Positions 35,940 through 45,920 are shown, counted from the first letter of the stretch. The stretch: DNA of 64,000 bases from Bacillota bacterium (GCA_023435985.1 JAEZKY010000082.1:1-64000), one strand, 5' to 3'. Made by a program: numbers and translations. The notes: a model not told the origin generated them from the letters alone.

Positions 35940-36224
35940 ATGAAAGTTTTTGGAGCAAGATGCATTGTAAAGGAAGAAAAACAAGGAGAGGAAACTGTTT
36001 CTGGAATCATAATTCCTGGAAAAGATAAAGAGCCTACATATGTTGGAAGAGTTATAAGCGTTGGGGATGGAGCACTTCTTGAAAATGGTGAAAGAGTACC
36101 AATGCAGGTTAAAGAAGGAGATAGAATTGCCTATACTACATTTTCAGGTTCTCCAATAAAAAACGGAGAGGAAGAATTTATCATACTCAATGAAAGGGAT
36201 ATATTATGTGTGTTAGAAGATTAA
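35940..36224 (+). CDS. GroES-like 10-kDa cochaperonin
   Basis: A 94-aa protein of the GroES family: KVFGARCIVKEEKQGEETVS, then GIIIPGKDKEPTYVGRVISV, a mobile loop in the right place, KEGDRIAYTTFSGSPIKNGE, and the final ILNERDILCVLED typical of GroES. It would form the heptameric lid of a GroEL chaperonin. No groEL is in the window, so it would have to use the host GroEL, as phage T4 gp31 does. An AGGAGG site precedes the ATG. The DNA polymerase gene follows by 35 bp, suggesting a phage-like replication or assembly module. Confidence 0.85.
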   Translation: MKVFGARCIVKEEKQGEETVSGIIIPGKDKEPTYVGRVISVGDGALLENGERVPMQVKEGDRIAYTTFSGSPIKNGEEEFIILNERDILCVLED

Positions 36225-36259
36225 ATTAGACTATAAATTTATTGCAGGGGGAGAATAAT

Positions 36260-39200
36260 ATGAGATACGCGTTGCTTCACAATCATACCAGGTTTTCAAT
36301 AAAAGATTCTCTGGCTCACCCAGAGGAGTATGTTAAAGCAATTAATGATTACAATAATTCTAATAAGGATCATGAAATAGTGGCTTTTGCATTAACTGAT
36401 AACTCAAATATGTATGGATTAGTAGATTATCATAAAGCATGCACAAATCCTATAGAGGGCAGTGAATATAAAAAATTAAAGCCTATTTATGGAAATGAAA
36501 TTTATCATATTGACAGCTATATTGATATGTCGAAATTAAAATATGATCAAATATATCATTTAGTTCTTCTTGCGGCAAATGAAGAAGGCTTAGAGAATTT
36601 ATATGCTATAACAACAGAAGCAGGAATACATAAAATTAAGCCTGCTTCCTGTGAAATGCCTGCAGCAGAAGAGAGTTATTTAGAAGAGCATGGAAAAGGA
36701 ATTATAGCCTTAAGTGGTGGAATACACAGCAAAATAGGAAGGCTTATCATAAATGATGAATATGAAAAGGCAAAAGATTTAGCGTTATATTTTTACAATA
36801 TTTTTGATGAATTTTATTTAGAGATATTACCTTATGATGAGTGTGAGGAGACAATGCTTATTAATAAAGCTCTCTTAAAGATTCATGAAGAAACAAAGCT
36901 GCCTTTAGTAATTACCTGCGATACTCATTATATACAAAAAGAAGAAAAGGAATATCAGGATACTTTAAAGTTTATAAATAATATGGAAGTCTCTAAGGTA
37001 AACAGCTATATGAAGACTCCTGAAGAGATAATAAAGTGGTGCAGGGAGAATAATATTCCCCTTGAAGCTGTTAAAAACACTGCTAAAATTGCAGATAAGT
37101 GCAATGTGGATATCACGCCAAAAGATATAAGAGGACTTATGCCCACCTTTGAATGCCCCAAAGGATATGACCCTGACAGTTATCTAAAAAAGCGAATCTT
37201 TTTAGGATTTAAGAAAAGATTTCTTCTTCGCAAAAGTGAGACAATTCATATAGAAAAATATATAAAAAGATTAAATTATGAATATACAATAATAAGATCC
37301 ATGGGGTATAGCAGCTATTTTTTAATATTATGGGATTGGTGCATGTATTGCAAAAATAATGATATTCTTCTTGGACCTGGGAGAGGATCCTGTACTGGGA
37401 GCTTAATTGCATATTGTTTAGATATAACTAATATTGATCCGATTAAAAATGATCTCATATTTGAAAGGTTTTTAAATATTGAAAGAATAGACGAGCCAGA
37501 TATAGATACTGATGTTGCAAGTCTGGATAGGAGGGAAGCAATTGAATATTTTGAGAATAAATATGGCAGGGAATATGTCTGTCAGATTGCAGCCTTTAAC
37601 CAGTATAAAATAAAGAGTGCGCTTAAAGCTTTATTGTCCAGAAATGCGAAATATAGTCTTAAATTTCAAAATGATATTATAAAAAGTATTCCAGATTTAT
37701 TAGGTGGTGAAAGTGTAACTTATGATTTATTAGAAGACATCAAAAATAATCCATATAGACATAATAAGCTTTCGCAAAAAGAAATTAAGCAGGCAGAGGC
37801 TGTTTATGACAAGCTTCAAAAGTTGTTTAAAGAAGATTTGAAACTTGAAAAAACATTAAAGAAAATATGCAAAGGTATAAGCTCAGTAAGCATTCATGCG
37901 GGAGGAGTTGTAATCTCTTCTAAGAAGCTAAAAAAGAATATGCCCCTTATGGCAGGAGGCGATTCAGCAGTTCTTTTAGTATCGCAGCTTAATATGGAAG
38001 CTATCCATTACTTTCATGGCTTAAAAATAGATGTTCTTGGACTAAAGGCTCTAAGCATAATAAAAGAAGCAATGAAAGCTATAGACCTTGAAGAAGATTG
38101 GTATGAAAGCGACAATACCAATGATAAAAAGGTTTTCGACTTTTTAAAAGAAGGAAATACAAAAAATATATTTCAAATGTCTAAATATATGGCTACCCAG
38201 ATGATAAAGGATTTTAAGGTTACAGATTTAAATGGGCTAAGTATAGTAAATGCATGTAATAGACCTGGTCCATTAACTAAAGATTCCCAGGGAAAATCCA
38301 TGGTAGATAAATATAAGGATAAAGTTAGTGGAGTAAATACAGAGAAACAAAATGAAAAAATAGAATCTATAGGTAAAGATACTAAAGGAGTACTTATCTA
38401 TCAGGAGCAGCTTATGACTCTTGGACAGCTTGTGGCTGGCTATAGTCTTGGAAATGCAGATTTACGAATAAGAAAAACCATAGCAAAAAAAGATACGAGA
38501 AAGATAGCAGAAATTCGAAACGAATTTGTTTATGGAAAGGAATCACTATTTGATAAAAATGGCAATGTATATGGAATATCTAAGAAGCCGTCAAAGTATT
38601 GCATAGGTGCAGTAAAGCTTGGCTTTTCAGAAGAAGAAGCTTTAGAGATTTTTAAGAATATAGAAGCCTCTGCAGCATACTGCTTTAACAAGTCCCATTC
38701 CTATGCCTATGCATTTTTAGCCTATAAAACAGCATGGCTTAGTTTATATTATCCTGCAGAATATGCTGCAGCCTGCATGAATTTTTATGCTATGGATGGA
38801 AAAACTGAAGAAGTTATTGAAACCTTAGATGAAGTTAAACGTAGAAATATCAAAATTTTACCACCTGATATAAATGAATCGAAGGATAATTTTAACGTTA
38901 ACATCATGGATAATGGAAATAAGAGTATAAGATTTGGTCTTCTTGGAATTAAAGAAGTAGGTAAATCTATACTAGATTCAGTTGAAGCCTTAATAAAAAT
39001 TGATGGGCCTTTTACCTCCTTTGATAATTTTCTAAAAAGGACTTTAGATGATGTAAATAACAGCACTTTAAGAAAAGAATTAAGTAAAAACTATGCGAGT
39101 GTTACAAGAAAATATGATAGAAATGGGAGAATCGTAATAAATATAAGGAATCCATTTTCTAAAAAGAACGTGACAGCGCTCATTAAAGCAGGAGCCTTTG

Positions 39201-39700
39201 ATGAGCTTGAACCTAACAGATATAAATTATTTAATGACTTTCTTAAACTCAGAAATAAAAAGAAGGAAATAGAGACTGAGCTTCTGGAAGAAAAAAGCTA
39301 TAATGAAGAAAAAAAGCTGCAGTGGGAATTAGAGAGCTTAGGATACTATGCTTCTGGAGTTTCGGAGGATCAGGAGCTTTCTGTATATGAAGATTTATCT
39401 AAAGGTGAAAATAATCATAAGGTTAATATAGTAGGTATTGTTAAAAGCCTTAGAAAAAACAGCAGACTCACTAAGAATAATGAAATTTACTATAAGATGA
39501 AGATGGAATTGAAAAATGGAGCAACATTTTATGTAAACATCTGGGAAGAGCTTTATAAAAAACATAACGATACCTTTAAATACATTAATTCAAAATATAA
39601 AACCAGCAAAGTAGTAATTAAACTTGCTGGATGGGTTTATAAAAATTCAAGTTTTACTAATTTAAATGTGGATTTTATAGAGCTTGTAAATTCAATATAG
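36260..39700 (+). CDS. dnaE: DNA polymerase III alpha subunit, DnaE type
   Basis: A 1146-aa replicative polymerase. The N-terminal PHP domain has LLHNHTRFSIKDS and later TCDTHYIQKEE. The palm contains GPGRGSCTGSLIAYCLDITN and the catalytic aspartates in PDIDTD (about residues 413-418), with the third in KIDVLGLKAL. HAGGVVIS, FNKSHSYAYAFLAYKTAW and a C-terminal OB fold (VNIVGIVKSLRKN) complete the family order. The ATG at 36260 has a GGGGGAG site. Length is normal for DnaE, and no active-site loss is evident. Plasmid or phage DnaE copies can serve element-specific replication or lesion bypass. Confidence 0.95.
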   Translation: MRYALLHNHTRFSIKDSLAHPEEYVKAINDYNNSNKDHEIVAFALTDNSNMYGLVDYHKACTNPIEGSEYKKLKPIYGNEIYHIDSYIDMSKLKYDQIYHLVLLAANEEGLENLYAITTEAGIHKIKPASCEMPAAEESYLEEHGKGIIALSGGIHSKIGRLIINDEYEKAKDLALYFYNIFDEFYLEILPYDECEETMLINKALLKIHEETKLPLVITCDTHYIQKEEKEYQDTLKFINNMEVSKVNSYMKTPEEIIKWCRENNIPLEAVKNTAKIADKCNVDITPKDIRGLMPTFECPKGYDPDSYLKKRIFLGFKKRFLLRKSETIHIEKYIKRLNYEYTIIRSMGYSSYFLILWDWCMYCKNNDILLGPGRGSCTGSLIAYCLDITNIDPIKNDLIFERFLNIERIDEPDIDTDVASLDRREAIEYFENKYGREYVCQIAAFNQYKIKSALKALLSRNAKYSLKFQNDIIKSIPDLLGGESVTYDLLEDIKNNPYRHNKLSQKEIKQAEAVYDKLQKLFKEDLKLEKTLKKICKGISSVSIHAGGVVISSKKLKKNMPLMAGGDSAVLLVSQLNMEAIHYFHGLKIDVLGLKALSIIKEAMKAIDLEEDWYESDNTNDKKVFDFLKEGNTKNIFQMSKYMATQMIKDFKVTDLNGLSIVNACNRPGPLTKDSQGKSMVDKYKDKVSGVNTEKQNEKIESIGKDTKGVLIYQEQLMTLGQLVAGYSLGNADLRIRKTIAKKDTRKIAEIRNEFVYGKESLFDKNGNVYGISKKPSKYCIGAVKLGFSEEEALEIFKNIEASAAYCFNKSHSYAYAFLAYKTAWLSLYYPAEYAAACMNFYAMDGKTEEVIETLDEVKRRNIKILPPDINESKDNFNVNIMDNGNKSIRFGLLGIKEVGKSILDSVEALIKIDGPFTSFDNFLKRTLDDVNNSTLRKELSKNYASVTRKYDRNGRIVINIRNPFSKKNVTALIKAGAFDELEPNRYKLFNDFLKLRNKKKEIETELLEEKSYNEEKKLQWELESLGYYASGVSEDQELSVYEDLSKGENNHKVNIVGIVKSLRKNSRLTKNNEIYYKMKMELKNGATFYVNIWEELYKKHNDTFKYINSKYKTSKVVIKLAGWVYKNSSFTNLNVDFIELVNSI

Positions 39701-39719
39701 AAGAAGAAAGGGGATTATT

Positions 39720-39791
39720 ATGCTATATAAAAATATTGGAGCTGCTAAATGTAAGTTTAATGAAAGAAAGATCTTGGGAGGGTTTTTATAA
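39720..39791 (+). CDS. Possible 23-aa leader peptide
   Basis: An ATG with an AAAGGGG site opens 23 codons (LYKNIGAAKCKFNERKILGG). Its stop is 2 bases before the ATG of the next gene, whose own ribosome site (GGGAGGG) lies within its last codons. This arrangement fits translational coupling. No family is recognised. Confidence 0.35.
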   Translation: MLYKNIGAAKCKFNERKILGGFL

Positions 39792-39793
39792 AG

Positions 39794-40060
39794 ATGAGAG
39801 ATTACTTTAAAAGTGCAGTAGCCTATTACTTTAAATATCTTGCAGGAGAAGGTTACACTGATCCTGTACAAGTTATTATATATGATTTTCTTGAAACGAT
39901 TAAAATTACAAAAGAGCAGCAAGAGTTTATGATGAATACCTTTGATATAAAGAAAAAGGATATTTTTAATTTATTGATTTTAATACAAAAGATGAAGGCA
40001 GATAAAAAAATAGATGAAGAATCTTTAGATTTAATTGCTGATTATATAAAGCACCTATAA
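39794..40060 (+). CDS. Small protein of unknown function, 88 aa
   Basis: An all-helical 88-aa protein (MRDYFKSAVAYYFKYLAGEG; TFDIKKKDIFNLLILIQKMK). The GGGAGGG site is 11 bases upstream of the ATG. It follows the polymerase gene by 93 bp on the same strand. It has no signal peptide. Possibly a replication accessory of the element, by position only. Confidence 0.6.
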   Translation: MRDYFKSAVAYYFKYLAGEGYTDPVQVIIYDFLETIKITKEQQEFMMNTFDIKKKDIFNLLILIQKMKADKKIDEESLDLIADYIKHL

Positions 40061-40132
40061 ATAGGGATATGATAATCTTTTAAAAGAAATCTTTGTGATG
40101 TTTTGTGTGTTAAGAAAGGGATGGATGTAATA

Positions 40133-40651
40133 ATGAATAAACATGAGGAAAAATTAAATTTTTTGAATATTGCTAGTAAGGAAATTAAAGATAGGTATTT
40201 TACTAATGGTGAAATAATACAAAAAATTTTTGATGTTGTACGGAAGAATTTTGTGCTCAATGACTCATTATTTGGCAATTATGCAGCTGATACAATGATT
40301 GCTATAAATTTTACAGGACCCAAGCTCAATATTATAGAAGATAAAATAAAGGAATTTTACGAAAAAAGAGATGCAGATTTCTATGAGATATATTTAACTC
40401 TTTATGAAAAGACAAATGAGGACAGGATAAATAAGACTTTGCTTCAAAAGGAAATCCAAATTATAAAACCAGGAAAAATCGTATATCTTGGATTTGATTA
40501 TAACTGCTCAGGTTATACTTTATCAAAAGAAGAGTTAGAATTATTGATCTCAGATAAGACAGATACATCAGATTATAAATACGTTAATGAGAAATTTACA
40601 TATCTAATGGAATATGCAGCTTTAGAAGATAAAATGGGCAACATAAGCTAA
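40133..40651 (+). CDS. Protein of unknown function, 172 aa
   Basis: The ATG at 40133 (MNKHEEKLNFLNIASKEIKD) is preferred over ATG 40121, which lies too close to the AAAGGGA site. The protein is charged, with TLLQKEIQIIKPGKIVYLGF and CSGYTLSKEELELLISDK in the second half, and no signal peptide. It lies in the same-strand run after dnaE. It is not recognised. Confidence 0.6.
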   Translation: MNKHEEKLNFLNIASKEIKDRYFTNGEIIQKIFDVVRKNFVLNDSLFGNYAADTMIAINFTGPKLNIIEDKIKEFYEKRDADFYEIYLTLYEKTNEDRINKTLLQKEIQIIKPGKIVYLGFDYNCSGYTLSKEELELLISDKTDTSDYKYVNEKFTYLMEYAALEDKMGNIS

Positions 40652-40669
40652 TGGAAGGGAGCAGTAATC

Positions 40670-41143
40670 ATGATTCAGGTAACTTATACAAATAAAGAGT
40701 GGGAAGATAAAGAAAAAGAATATATTTCAAAAATTAATTCCATAATTATACCACCAAATCCAACGCCTGTGGAAATTATGGAACTTGTAAGCAGGCTGGA
40801 TGCTATATATACAGAGGCAGGTTTTGACTACTCCAACTTTAAAAGAAAGCTGGAGCTTGCAAGCCTTGACTTAAGAAATGCGGAAGTTGAATATTTCTCT
40901 GTAATTAAGCACCAGCAGCAGAACCTGGGCTATAAAAGCACAGAAAATGATATAAAAGGGTTAGTTAAAACCTATATTTCAAGTAATATTATAAATGGGT
41001 ATTCCTCTGATTTATATACTCTGGTCAAGTATTATATCTTCAGGACTACCTTTATGGAGCAGGTGCTTAAATCCATCTTGGAAAAAAAGCAGAGCATAAA
41101 TGTTGCAAAGTCAATGATTGAAATTCAAAATAATAATAAATAG
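40670..41143 (+). CDS. Protein of unknown function, 157 aa
   Basis: A 157-aa helical protein (MIQVTYTNKEWEDKEKEYIS; IMELVSRLDAIYTEAGFDYS; VKYYIFRTTFMEQVLKSILE) with a GGAAGGGAG site. The pattern of long amphipathic helices resembles small phage structural or recombination accessory proteins, but I cannot assign a family. It ends the polymerase operon. Confidence 0.6.
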   Translation: MIQVTYTNKEWEDKEKEYISKINSIIIPPNPTPVEIMELVSRLDAIYTEAGFDYSNFKRKLELASLDLRNAEVEYFSVIKHQQQNLGYKSTENDIKGLVKTYISSNIINGYSSDLYTLVKYYIFRTTFMEQVLKSILEKKQSINVAKSMIEIQNNNK

Positions 41144-41283
41144 AAGAAATAGAAAAAAATATATGTTTTGTTATTGTAATGAAGAAAAAGAAATGATATA
41201 ATTAATTTGTAATACAACATAAAACCCATCGACAAACACATATATCCCTATAAGTATAGACAATGAATTTTTTTATCCTAAAA

Positions 41284-41297
41284 GGTCGATTTCGACT
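41284..41297. promoter_or_regulatory. GGTCGATTTCGACT near-palindrome
   Basis: Same motif family as 19973, 20968, 21974, 35415, 62124 and 63949. It is intergenic, about 140 bp after the last gene of the polymerase group. Confidence 0.55.
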
Positions 41298-41615
41298 TTA
41301 AGTTTTAGCTATTCCCTTAAACTTAAAATCTTTGAAATTCGAACCTCATCCATTTTTATTCATTATCTATAATATTTATTAGAAAGTTAAAGTACATATA
41401 ACCCTTAATATATACTTTAACTTTCATCTCCCAAAAATATATATGGTATTTATGCTATTTGTACTTATGCTCCAGTTCGACCTTTTGTACCATAATTTAA
41501 AATTAATAAGTTTTTTGAAGCAAATATTTCAATTTGGAATGCTAAACTCCTATAAGATAAACATATAATGATAATAATCTCTTTAATAAGTATTAATAGC
41601 TTAAGTATATAAATG

Positions 41616-41655
41616 GTATCGCAAAATAATTTAAATTGTTTTGCGATACTTATTT
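41616..41655 (+). terminator. Hairpin terminator
   Basis: GTATCGCAAAA pairs with TTTTGCGATAC (41639-41649) and is followed by ttattttttag. Confidence 0.7.
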
Positions 41656-41802
41656 TTTAGATAATTATTAAAATTATGTCGCAGCTTATAAAGCTCATGC
41701 ATGCTTCTATCTTGGAGAACTTATTAGTTTTTTTATGAAAGATTAAAAGGACGTAAGAAATCCCTTAAATTAAGGGTTATTAGCATTGCTTTGCACAGTT
41801 AT

Positions 41803-41838
41803 TTCGCTAAACGTTAATTTAACGAAATAACTATAAGG
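41803..41838. repeat. Inverted repeat
   Basis: AGTTATTTCG and its complement CGAAATAACT enclose a further near-palindrome (TAAACGTTAATTTA). It may be a transposon end scar or a regulatory site. No flanking transposase is seen. Confidence 0.4.
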
Positions 41839-42122
41839 AAATATATTAATCTAAATCGACCATGCATCGATTGTGTTAAAATTTTAGGATCCAAAATTAA
41901 GCAAGACATTAAAAAGTAAAACTAATAAAAATATAAATTTTAAAATTCCACAAATAATATACAGAGCAACTACAAGAATAAAATTCTTATAAATGAAATT
42001 TAACCTATATAATGAAATAATATAAAATAATTTAACTATATAGAAAATATTACTTTCAATATAAAAAATGACAAAAATAACTATATTATTCCACTTAAAT
42101 GTAATATAATAAAAGTACGAAT

Positions 42123-42215
42123 ATGCTAAAAAGCATATACTTAGATAACAATTCCAGGGCGGAACAGATTCGTCTGATTTACGAAGAGTTACTAAAATTA
42201 ACAGAAGGTGAATAA
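42123..42215 (+). CDS. Possible 30-aa protein coupled to the tail-fibre gene
   Basis: An ATG frame encodes 30 residues (LDNNSRAEQIRLIYEELLKL within it). The composition looks like real protein. Its last codons contain the ribosome site of the next gene and its stop overlaps the next start region, which fits translational coupling. Its own ribosome site is weak. It could also be a C-terminal remnant of a larger gene. Confidence 0.35.
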   Translation: MLKSIYLDNNSRAEQIRLIYEELLKLTEGE

Positions 42216-42216
42216 T

Positions 42217-45189
42217 GTGGCTGATGACAGCACTTTATTACAAGGAGAACAAGCAGCAAAAGTAATTACAAATAATTTATTGCTACGCGATAGTTTTGAT
42301 AATAGCAATGCATTAATGGCTATTAAATTTGGAGGAGATATTCAAGAATTTGATGGAGAGGATGCAAGTTTTACTTTAAGATTTAAAGCAACTGCAGCTC
42401 AAGGCAATTTTGCCATTGACAGGCATTTATTAAATTTTGTATGTACATCAGATGAGAGTGGCGCAGTTCCTGCCATTACTTTTAATGACTACAAAATATG
42501 GAATGAAACAAATGATGGACCAAATTCGAAATTAAATGCAGATTTACTTGATGGCAGACATGCTACTGAATTTAAGGATAGATATGGGTATCATCATTTT
42601 GTACATCAAGTAGCGCCAGCTAATAAAACTGACGAGAAAAACTGGGTGAAGATAGCAACCCTTAGTGTAAGAAGAATTGGAACAAGAACAGACTTAAATT
42701 ATGATGCCACTGGTGTTCCAGCTTATGGTGGAGTGTTTAAGTATAGTGGAAATGGTGTATTTGGAGTAAGTACAGATGATGTAGTTATTCCTGGTGGAAA
42801 TATACAATCTGTAACTCAAGCTCTTGCAACAATGGATATAAGAGAACAATTTAAATTAAATACTCCGCCGTTTATAGACGAATACGACCCTGATGTGTTC
42901 CACACTACTAATATTTTAACTGAAGGTGTATACAATGGAACGCTAAGGGGATGTGTAACTTTACTTAAAGATGATCATCCTACAACCTTTGATTTTCACT
43001 TAGGTTTATTTGAAGATTCATATTCGGCAAACACTAAGGATACTGGGGAAGATGGCGGATGGACAGCTGTAAAGAAATATTTTTATGTAAGTTTACATGA
43101 TGAAACTTTACCATTTTTAACAGATGACGCCGTTTATACTGTTTCAAATGATGATGATAACTTAAACAAAGGCTTTATTGACGAAAGCCAAGTTAACCAG
43201 GATACAGATGATTTAAATAATGACAAGGATAAAGGTATAGTTAATGATGCGTATAGTGCCAGCTATCCTGGATTCCCACAATATAGCTGGGGATATGAAT
43301 ATACTTCTGGGCAAAATGGAGGACATGCAACAAAAATTTATCAAAATGATGTTTTAGAAGAACCTCCATTAGCCACTACTAATGCGATGGCAAACTTATA
43401 TTTCACTAAGCCAGATGGCAAAAAAGCAGAAATGCTTAGAAAATTAAAATTAACTTATGGTAATGATTATAAACTTGCATTAGAAAGTGAACTTGAACGT
43501 TTAAAGAAGTTAGGACTTGCTATGGCAGATGTTGACAATAGTGGCTCATCAAATGGTGCTTCTGATCCTAAAGTTGAATTAGATAATGAAGTGAAGGAAT
43601 TTCAAACAATTGTTCATAAAGCTGATGGTCAAGATGATGATGAATTTAAAGCTGATGATTTTGGAGATAATGTTAAGGAACCTTCCATAGATGATGCTAT
43701 GGATGGCAAAAATCATTTAAAGAAAACATTAGTAGATATGAATAATCTAAAAGACGTGCATAATGGCCCATTATCAAGGATAGATATAGATAAACCGGAT
43801 AAAAGGGGTTATTATAAATATCCTCCAGCAACTATGCAGGATGTTGAACCATATAACAAAACAAGAATGAGAAAACCCTTCCCTCCTGCTAATAGCAAGG
43901 GAGAAAAAGATGCATATCAAACTTACATCGATATTATGAGATTATATCATATTGCTACAAGAGTTGATATGGTTGATGGAGTAGAGGTAGTAACTCATAT
44001 ATATGAATTATACATGGCGATAGATAAAACAATGGAAATAAGAATCCAGCCATATATGTCGACTGGATGCCTTATGTATAATTTTAATGAATGTATACAA
44101 ACTGCTGATTTACCAAAAGATGCACGCTTTATAAGACCAAAATCAATATATGATAACAGATATGCAAGCGTACGTCATAGGCATTATGATTATGAAAGAA
44201 GAATTTGGGAGTTAAGCTTAGAAGCAGATCAAATGTGGAGGAACTTCCAAAACTATGTCAAGTTAGATCAGGGAATAGATAATGCAAATAAAGTACTGCT
44301 TACAGATAGAAATGGAAAAGTATATCCAGCAGAAGATAACATGGTAAGGCACAGTGAGCCTACAGATGTAAATAAGGATACAGGTGAAGGACCAAGAAGA
44401 ACAGGAGGAAGGGTGCTTATAACAACAGATCCTAATGTTAATGATGCTGCGCATAAGAATGATATTACTCCTTATCCATTTAACGATCCAAACTATCCTG
44501 TAACCAGCATAGAAAATACACCTCCATCGGATACAGTTAAATGTTCATGTGTAGATGAAAGTGACATTACAATTTATGAGCTTTATCAATTAAAGGGAAT
44601 TAGCCATAATATCCAAGCGGAATTAGAAGCTTTATGGACTGCAATAGAAACTGAATCTAAAGATATATGGGATGGAATAGAAAAGATTTGGGAAGCATTA
44701 GATAAGCTTGGAACCATATTAGGCACTTTAGAAGGTGCAATGGGAAACTTTGTAAGAAAAACTGGAGATAAGATGACTGGTTCTTTGTGGATAGATTATG
44801 CTGGAAATGATTTTGAGGAAGCACCTCCAGGATATGATGACAATAATGATCCAAAAGGAGAAAGTTTCTGTGGAGTAAAATTCTACAGTACGGATACGAA
44901 GAACACTCCTGTACATGGTGGATATTTATATGGAGCAACACCTCGTACAAGTGTAGGTTTAGGTGTTCAAAAAAATCCGGGAAAGGATAGAGAGCAAGAT
45001 TGGGTTTTGGCGATTACACAGGAATCAGTAGATAGTGGAGTTGCATGCTCACTTAATGGAACACAGATAACATTTTCCGTTAATGGCAGGGAAGATGGTG
45101 TTACTGATGAAAATGGTAAGACATTTACAATTGATTTCAGAAAGGTTTATGAGAAAGTATATGGAACTTATCCATATGCAGGGTCATAA
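42217..45189 (+). CDS. Phage tail-fibre-like structural protein
   Basis: A 990-aa protein without signal peptide. Around residues 100-115 it has WNETNDGPNSKLNADLLDG, the repeat typical of phage tail fibres and collars (SKLDADTLDG type). Near the C-terminus FVRKTGDKMTGSLWID is another common fibre motif. The middle is Asp-rich. I chose GTG 42217, six bases after AGAAGGTG; a GTG at 42208 overlaps that site. No other tail, capsid or terminase gene is in the window. It may be a relic of a plasmid-prophage or a fibre for a particle encoded elsewhere. Part of its sequence (44148-44213) is repeated downstream. Confidence 0.72.
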   Translation: MADDSTLLQGEQAAKVITNNLLLRDSFDNSNALMAIKFGGDIQEFDGEDASFTLRFKATAAQGNFAIDRHLLNFVCTSDESGAVPAITFNDYKIWNETNDGPNSKLNADLLDGRHATEFKDRYGYHHFVHQVAPANKTDEKNWVKIATLSVRRIGTRTDLNYDATGVPAYGGVFKYSGNGVFGVSTDDVVIPGGNIQSVTQALATMDIREQFKLNTPPFIDEYDPDVFHTTNILTEGVYNGTLRGCVTLLKDDHPTTFDFHLGLFEDSYSANTKDTGEDGGWTAVKKYFYVSLHDETLPFLTDDAVYTVSNDDDNLNKGFIDESQVNQDTDDLNNDKDKGIVNDAYSASYPGFPQYSWGYEYTSGQNGGHATKIYQNDVLEEPPLATTNAMANLYFTKPDGKKAEMLRKLKLTYGNDYKLALESELERLKKLGLAMADVDNSGSSNGASDPKVELDNEVKEFQTIVHKADGQDDDEFKADDFGDNVKEPSIDDAMDGKNHLKKTLVDMNNLKDVHNGPLSRIDIDKPDKRGYYKYPPATMQDVEPYNKTRMRKPFPPANSKGEKDAYQTYIDIMRLYHIATRVDMVDGVEVVTHIYELYMAIDKTMEIRIQPYMSTGCLMYNFNECIQTADLPKDARFIRPKSIYDNRYASVRHRHYDYERRIWELSLEADQMWRNFQNYVKLDQGIDNANKVLLTDRNGKVYPAEDNMVRHSEPTDVNKDTGEGPRRTGGRVLITTDPNVNDAAHKNDITPYPFNDPNYPVTSIENTPPSDTVKCSCVDESDITIYELYQLKGISHNIQAELEALWTAIETESKDIWDGIEKIWEALDKLGTILGTLEGAMGNFVRKTGDKMTGSLWIDYAGNDFEEAPPGYDDNNDPKGESFCGVKFYSTDTKNTPVHGGYLYGATPRTSVGLGVQKNPGKDREQDWVLAITQESVDSGVACSLNGTQITFSVNGREDGVTDENGKTFTIDFRKVYEKVYGTYPYAGS

Positions 45190-45196
45190 TTATTAC

Positions 45197-45229
45197 TACT
45201 TGCAATAGTAGAGACGTCTATTGCAAGTA
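45197..45229 (+). repeat. Hairpin leader, copy 1, before the secreted paralogues
   Basis: TACTTGCAATA pairs with TATTGCAAGTA around gtagagacgtc. It sits 29 bp upstream of the gene at 45258, and the same hairpin recurs at 46192-46224 and 47138-47170. It could terminate the fibre gene transcript or act in the leader of the next gene. Confidence 0.75.
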
Positions 45230-45257
45230 ATTTAGTATTTATGGGGAGATGATAATG

Positions 45258-45920
45258 ATGAAGAAAAAATTTATAGGATGTATTATGTTTGGGTTATTAA
45301 TGTGTATGGCTCCAACTACTGTTTTTGCAGGAACGTGGGTGAAAAATGATGAGCTTAGAGAATGGCAGTATGTAAAAGATAATGGAAGTTATGCTGCAAA
45401 TGAATGGCTTTATGATAATGGAGTTTGGTACTTCTTTAATCCTGAGCGTTTTATGGTGCATGATGGATTTACTATGCCTGAACAGGATCATAGTGGAGGA
45501 AAATACTATCTAGATAGTTCAGGAAAGATGGCATCTGGGGGGTTCGTAACTCGCCCTGATTCGGATATGTTCTTTACGGATAAAGATGGGCATATTGTGA
45601 AAGGATTATTTATGTTTGATGGTGTTTTATATGAAACTCGTTCTGATGGTGGGTTAATACCAAATATAACTTATAATATAGGTATGGTTATTTATAATGA
45701 AGATTATTATAAATATGTTTCTAGTTCAGATAGTAATAAATACCTTGATTTATATTGTATTAATGCTATATACGATCATGGAAAGATATTAGATAGAGAT
45801 GGAAAACCTTTTGCAGCAGATTCTAAAATTTTTACTCAAGCAAAATATATACCAAAGTATGATTCAAAAGGTAATTTAATTGGAGCAATTCAAAATCCAA
45901 ATGGTTATAGAATTCAATAA
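45258..45920 (+). CDS. Secreted wall-binding-like protein, tandem paralogue 1
   Basis: A 220-aa protein with a clear signal peptide (CIMFGLLMCMAPTTVFA, cleavage after VFA). It continues with degenerate wall-binding repeats (YAANEWLYDNGVWYFFNP) and a C-terminal part ending GNLIGAIQNPNGYRIQ. I chose the ATG that directly precedes KKK because it is the one conserved in all three paralogues. A GGGGAG site is present. It follows the fibre gene with only the hairpin leader between. Function is unknown. Confidence 0.75.
   Translation: MKKKFIGCIMFGLLMCMAPTTVFAGTWVKNDELREWQYVKDNGSYAANEWLYDNGVWYFFNPERFMVHDGFTMPEQDHSGGKYYLDSSGKMASGGFVTRPDSDMFFTDKDGHIVKGLFMFDGVLYETRSDGGLIPNITYNIGMVIYNEDYYKYVSSSDSNKYLDLYCINAIYDHGKILDRDGKPFAADSKIFTQAKYIPKYDSKGNLIGAIQNPNGYRIQ

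Larger units (their letters stand above)
41144..42122. other. Gene-free region between the polymerase operon and the tail-fibre gene
   Basis: About 980 bp with no supported gene. It holds the GGTCGATTTCGACT near-palindrome (41284-41297), a hairpin between GAAAGTTAAAGTA and its complement (41391-41436), a terminator-like hairpin (41616-41655), and the inverted repeat at 41803-41838. A TATAAT box at 42108 may belong to the tail-fibre promoter. No GTNAC array is present here or further right. Confidence 0.5.

Noticed and set aside
42217..45189. Complete phage tail or contractile injection system
   Set aside because: Only a fibre-like protein is present; no sheath, tube, baseplate, capsid or terminase gene was found in the window.
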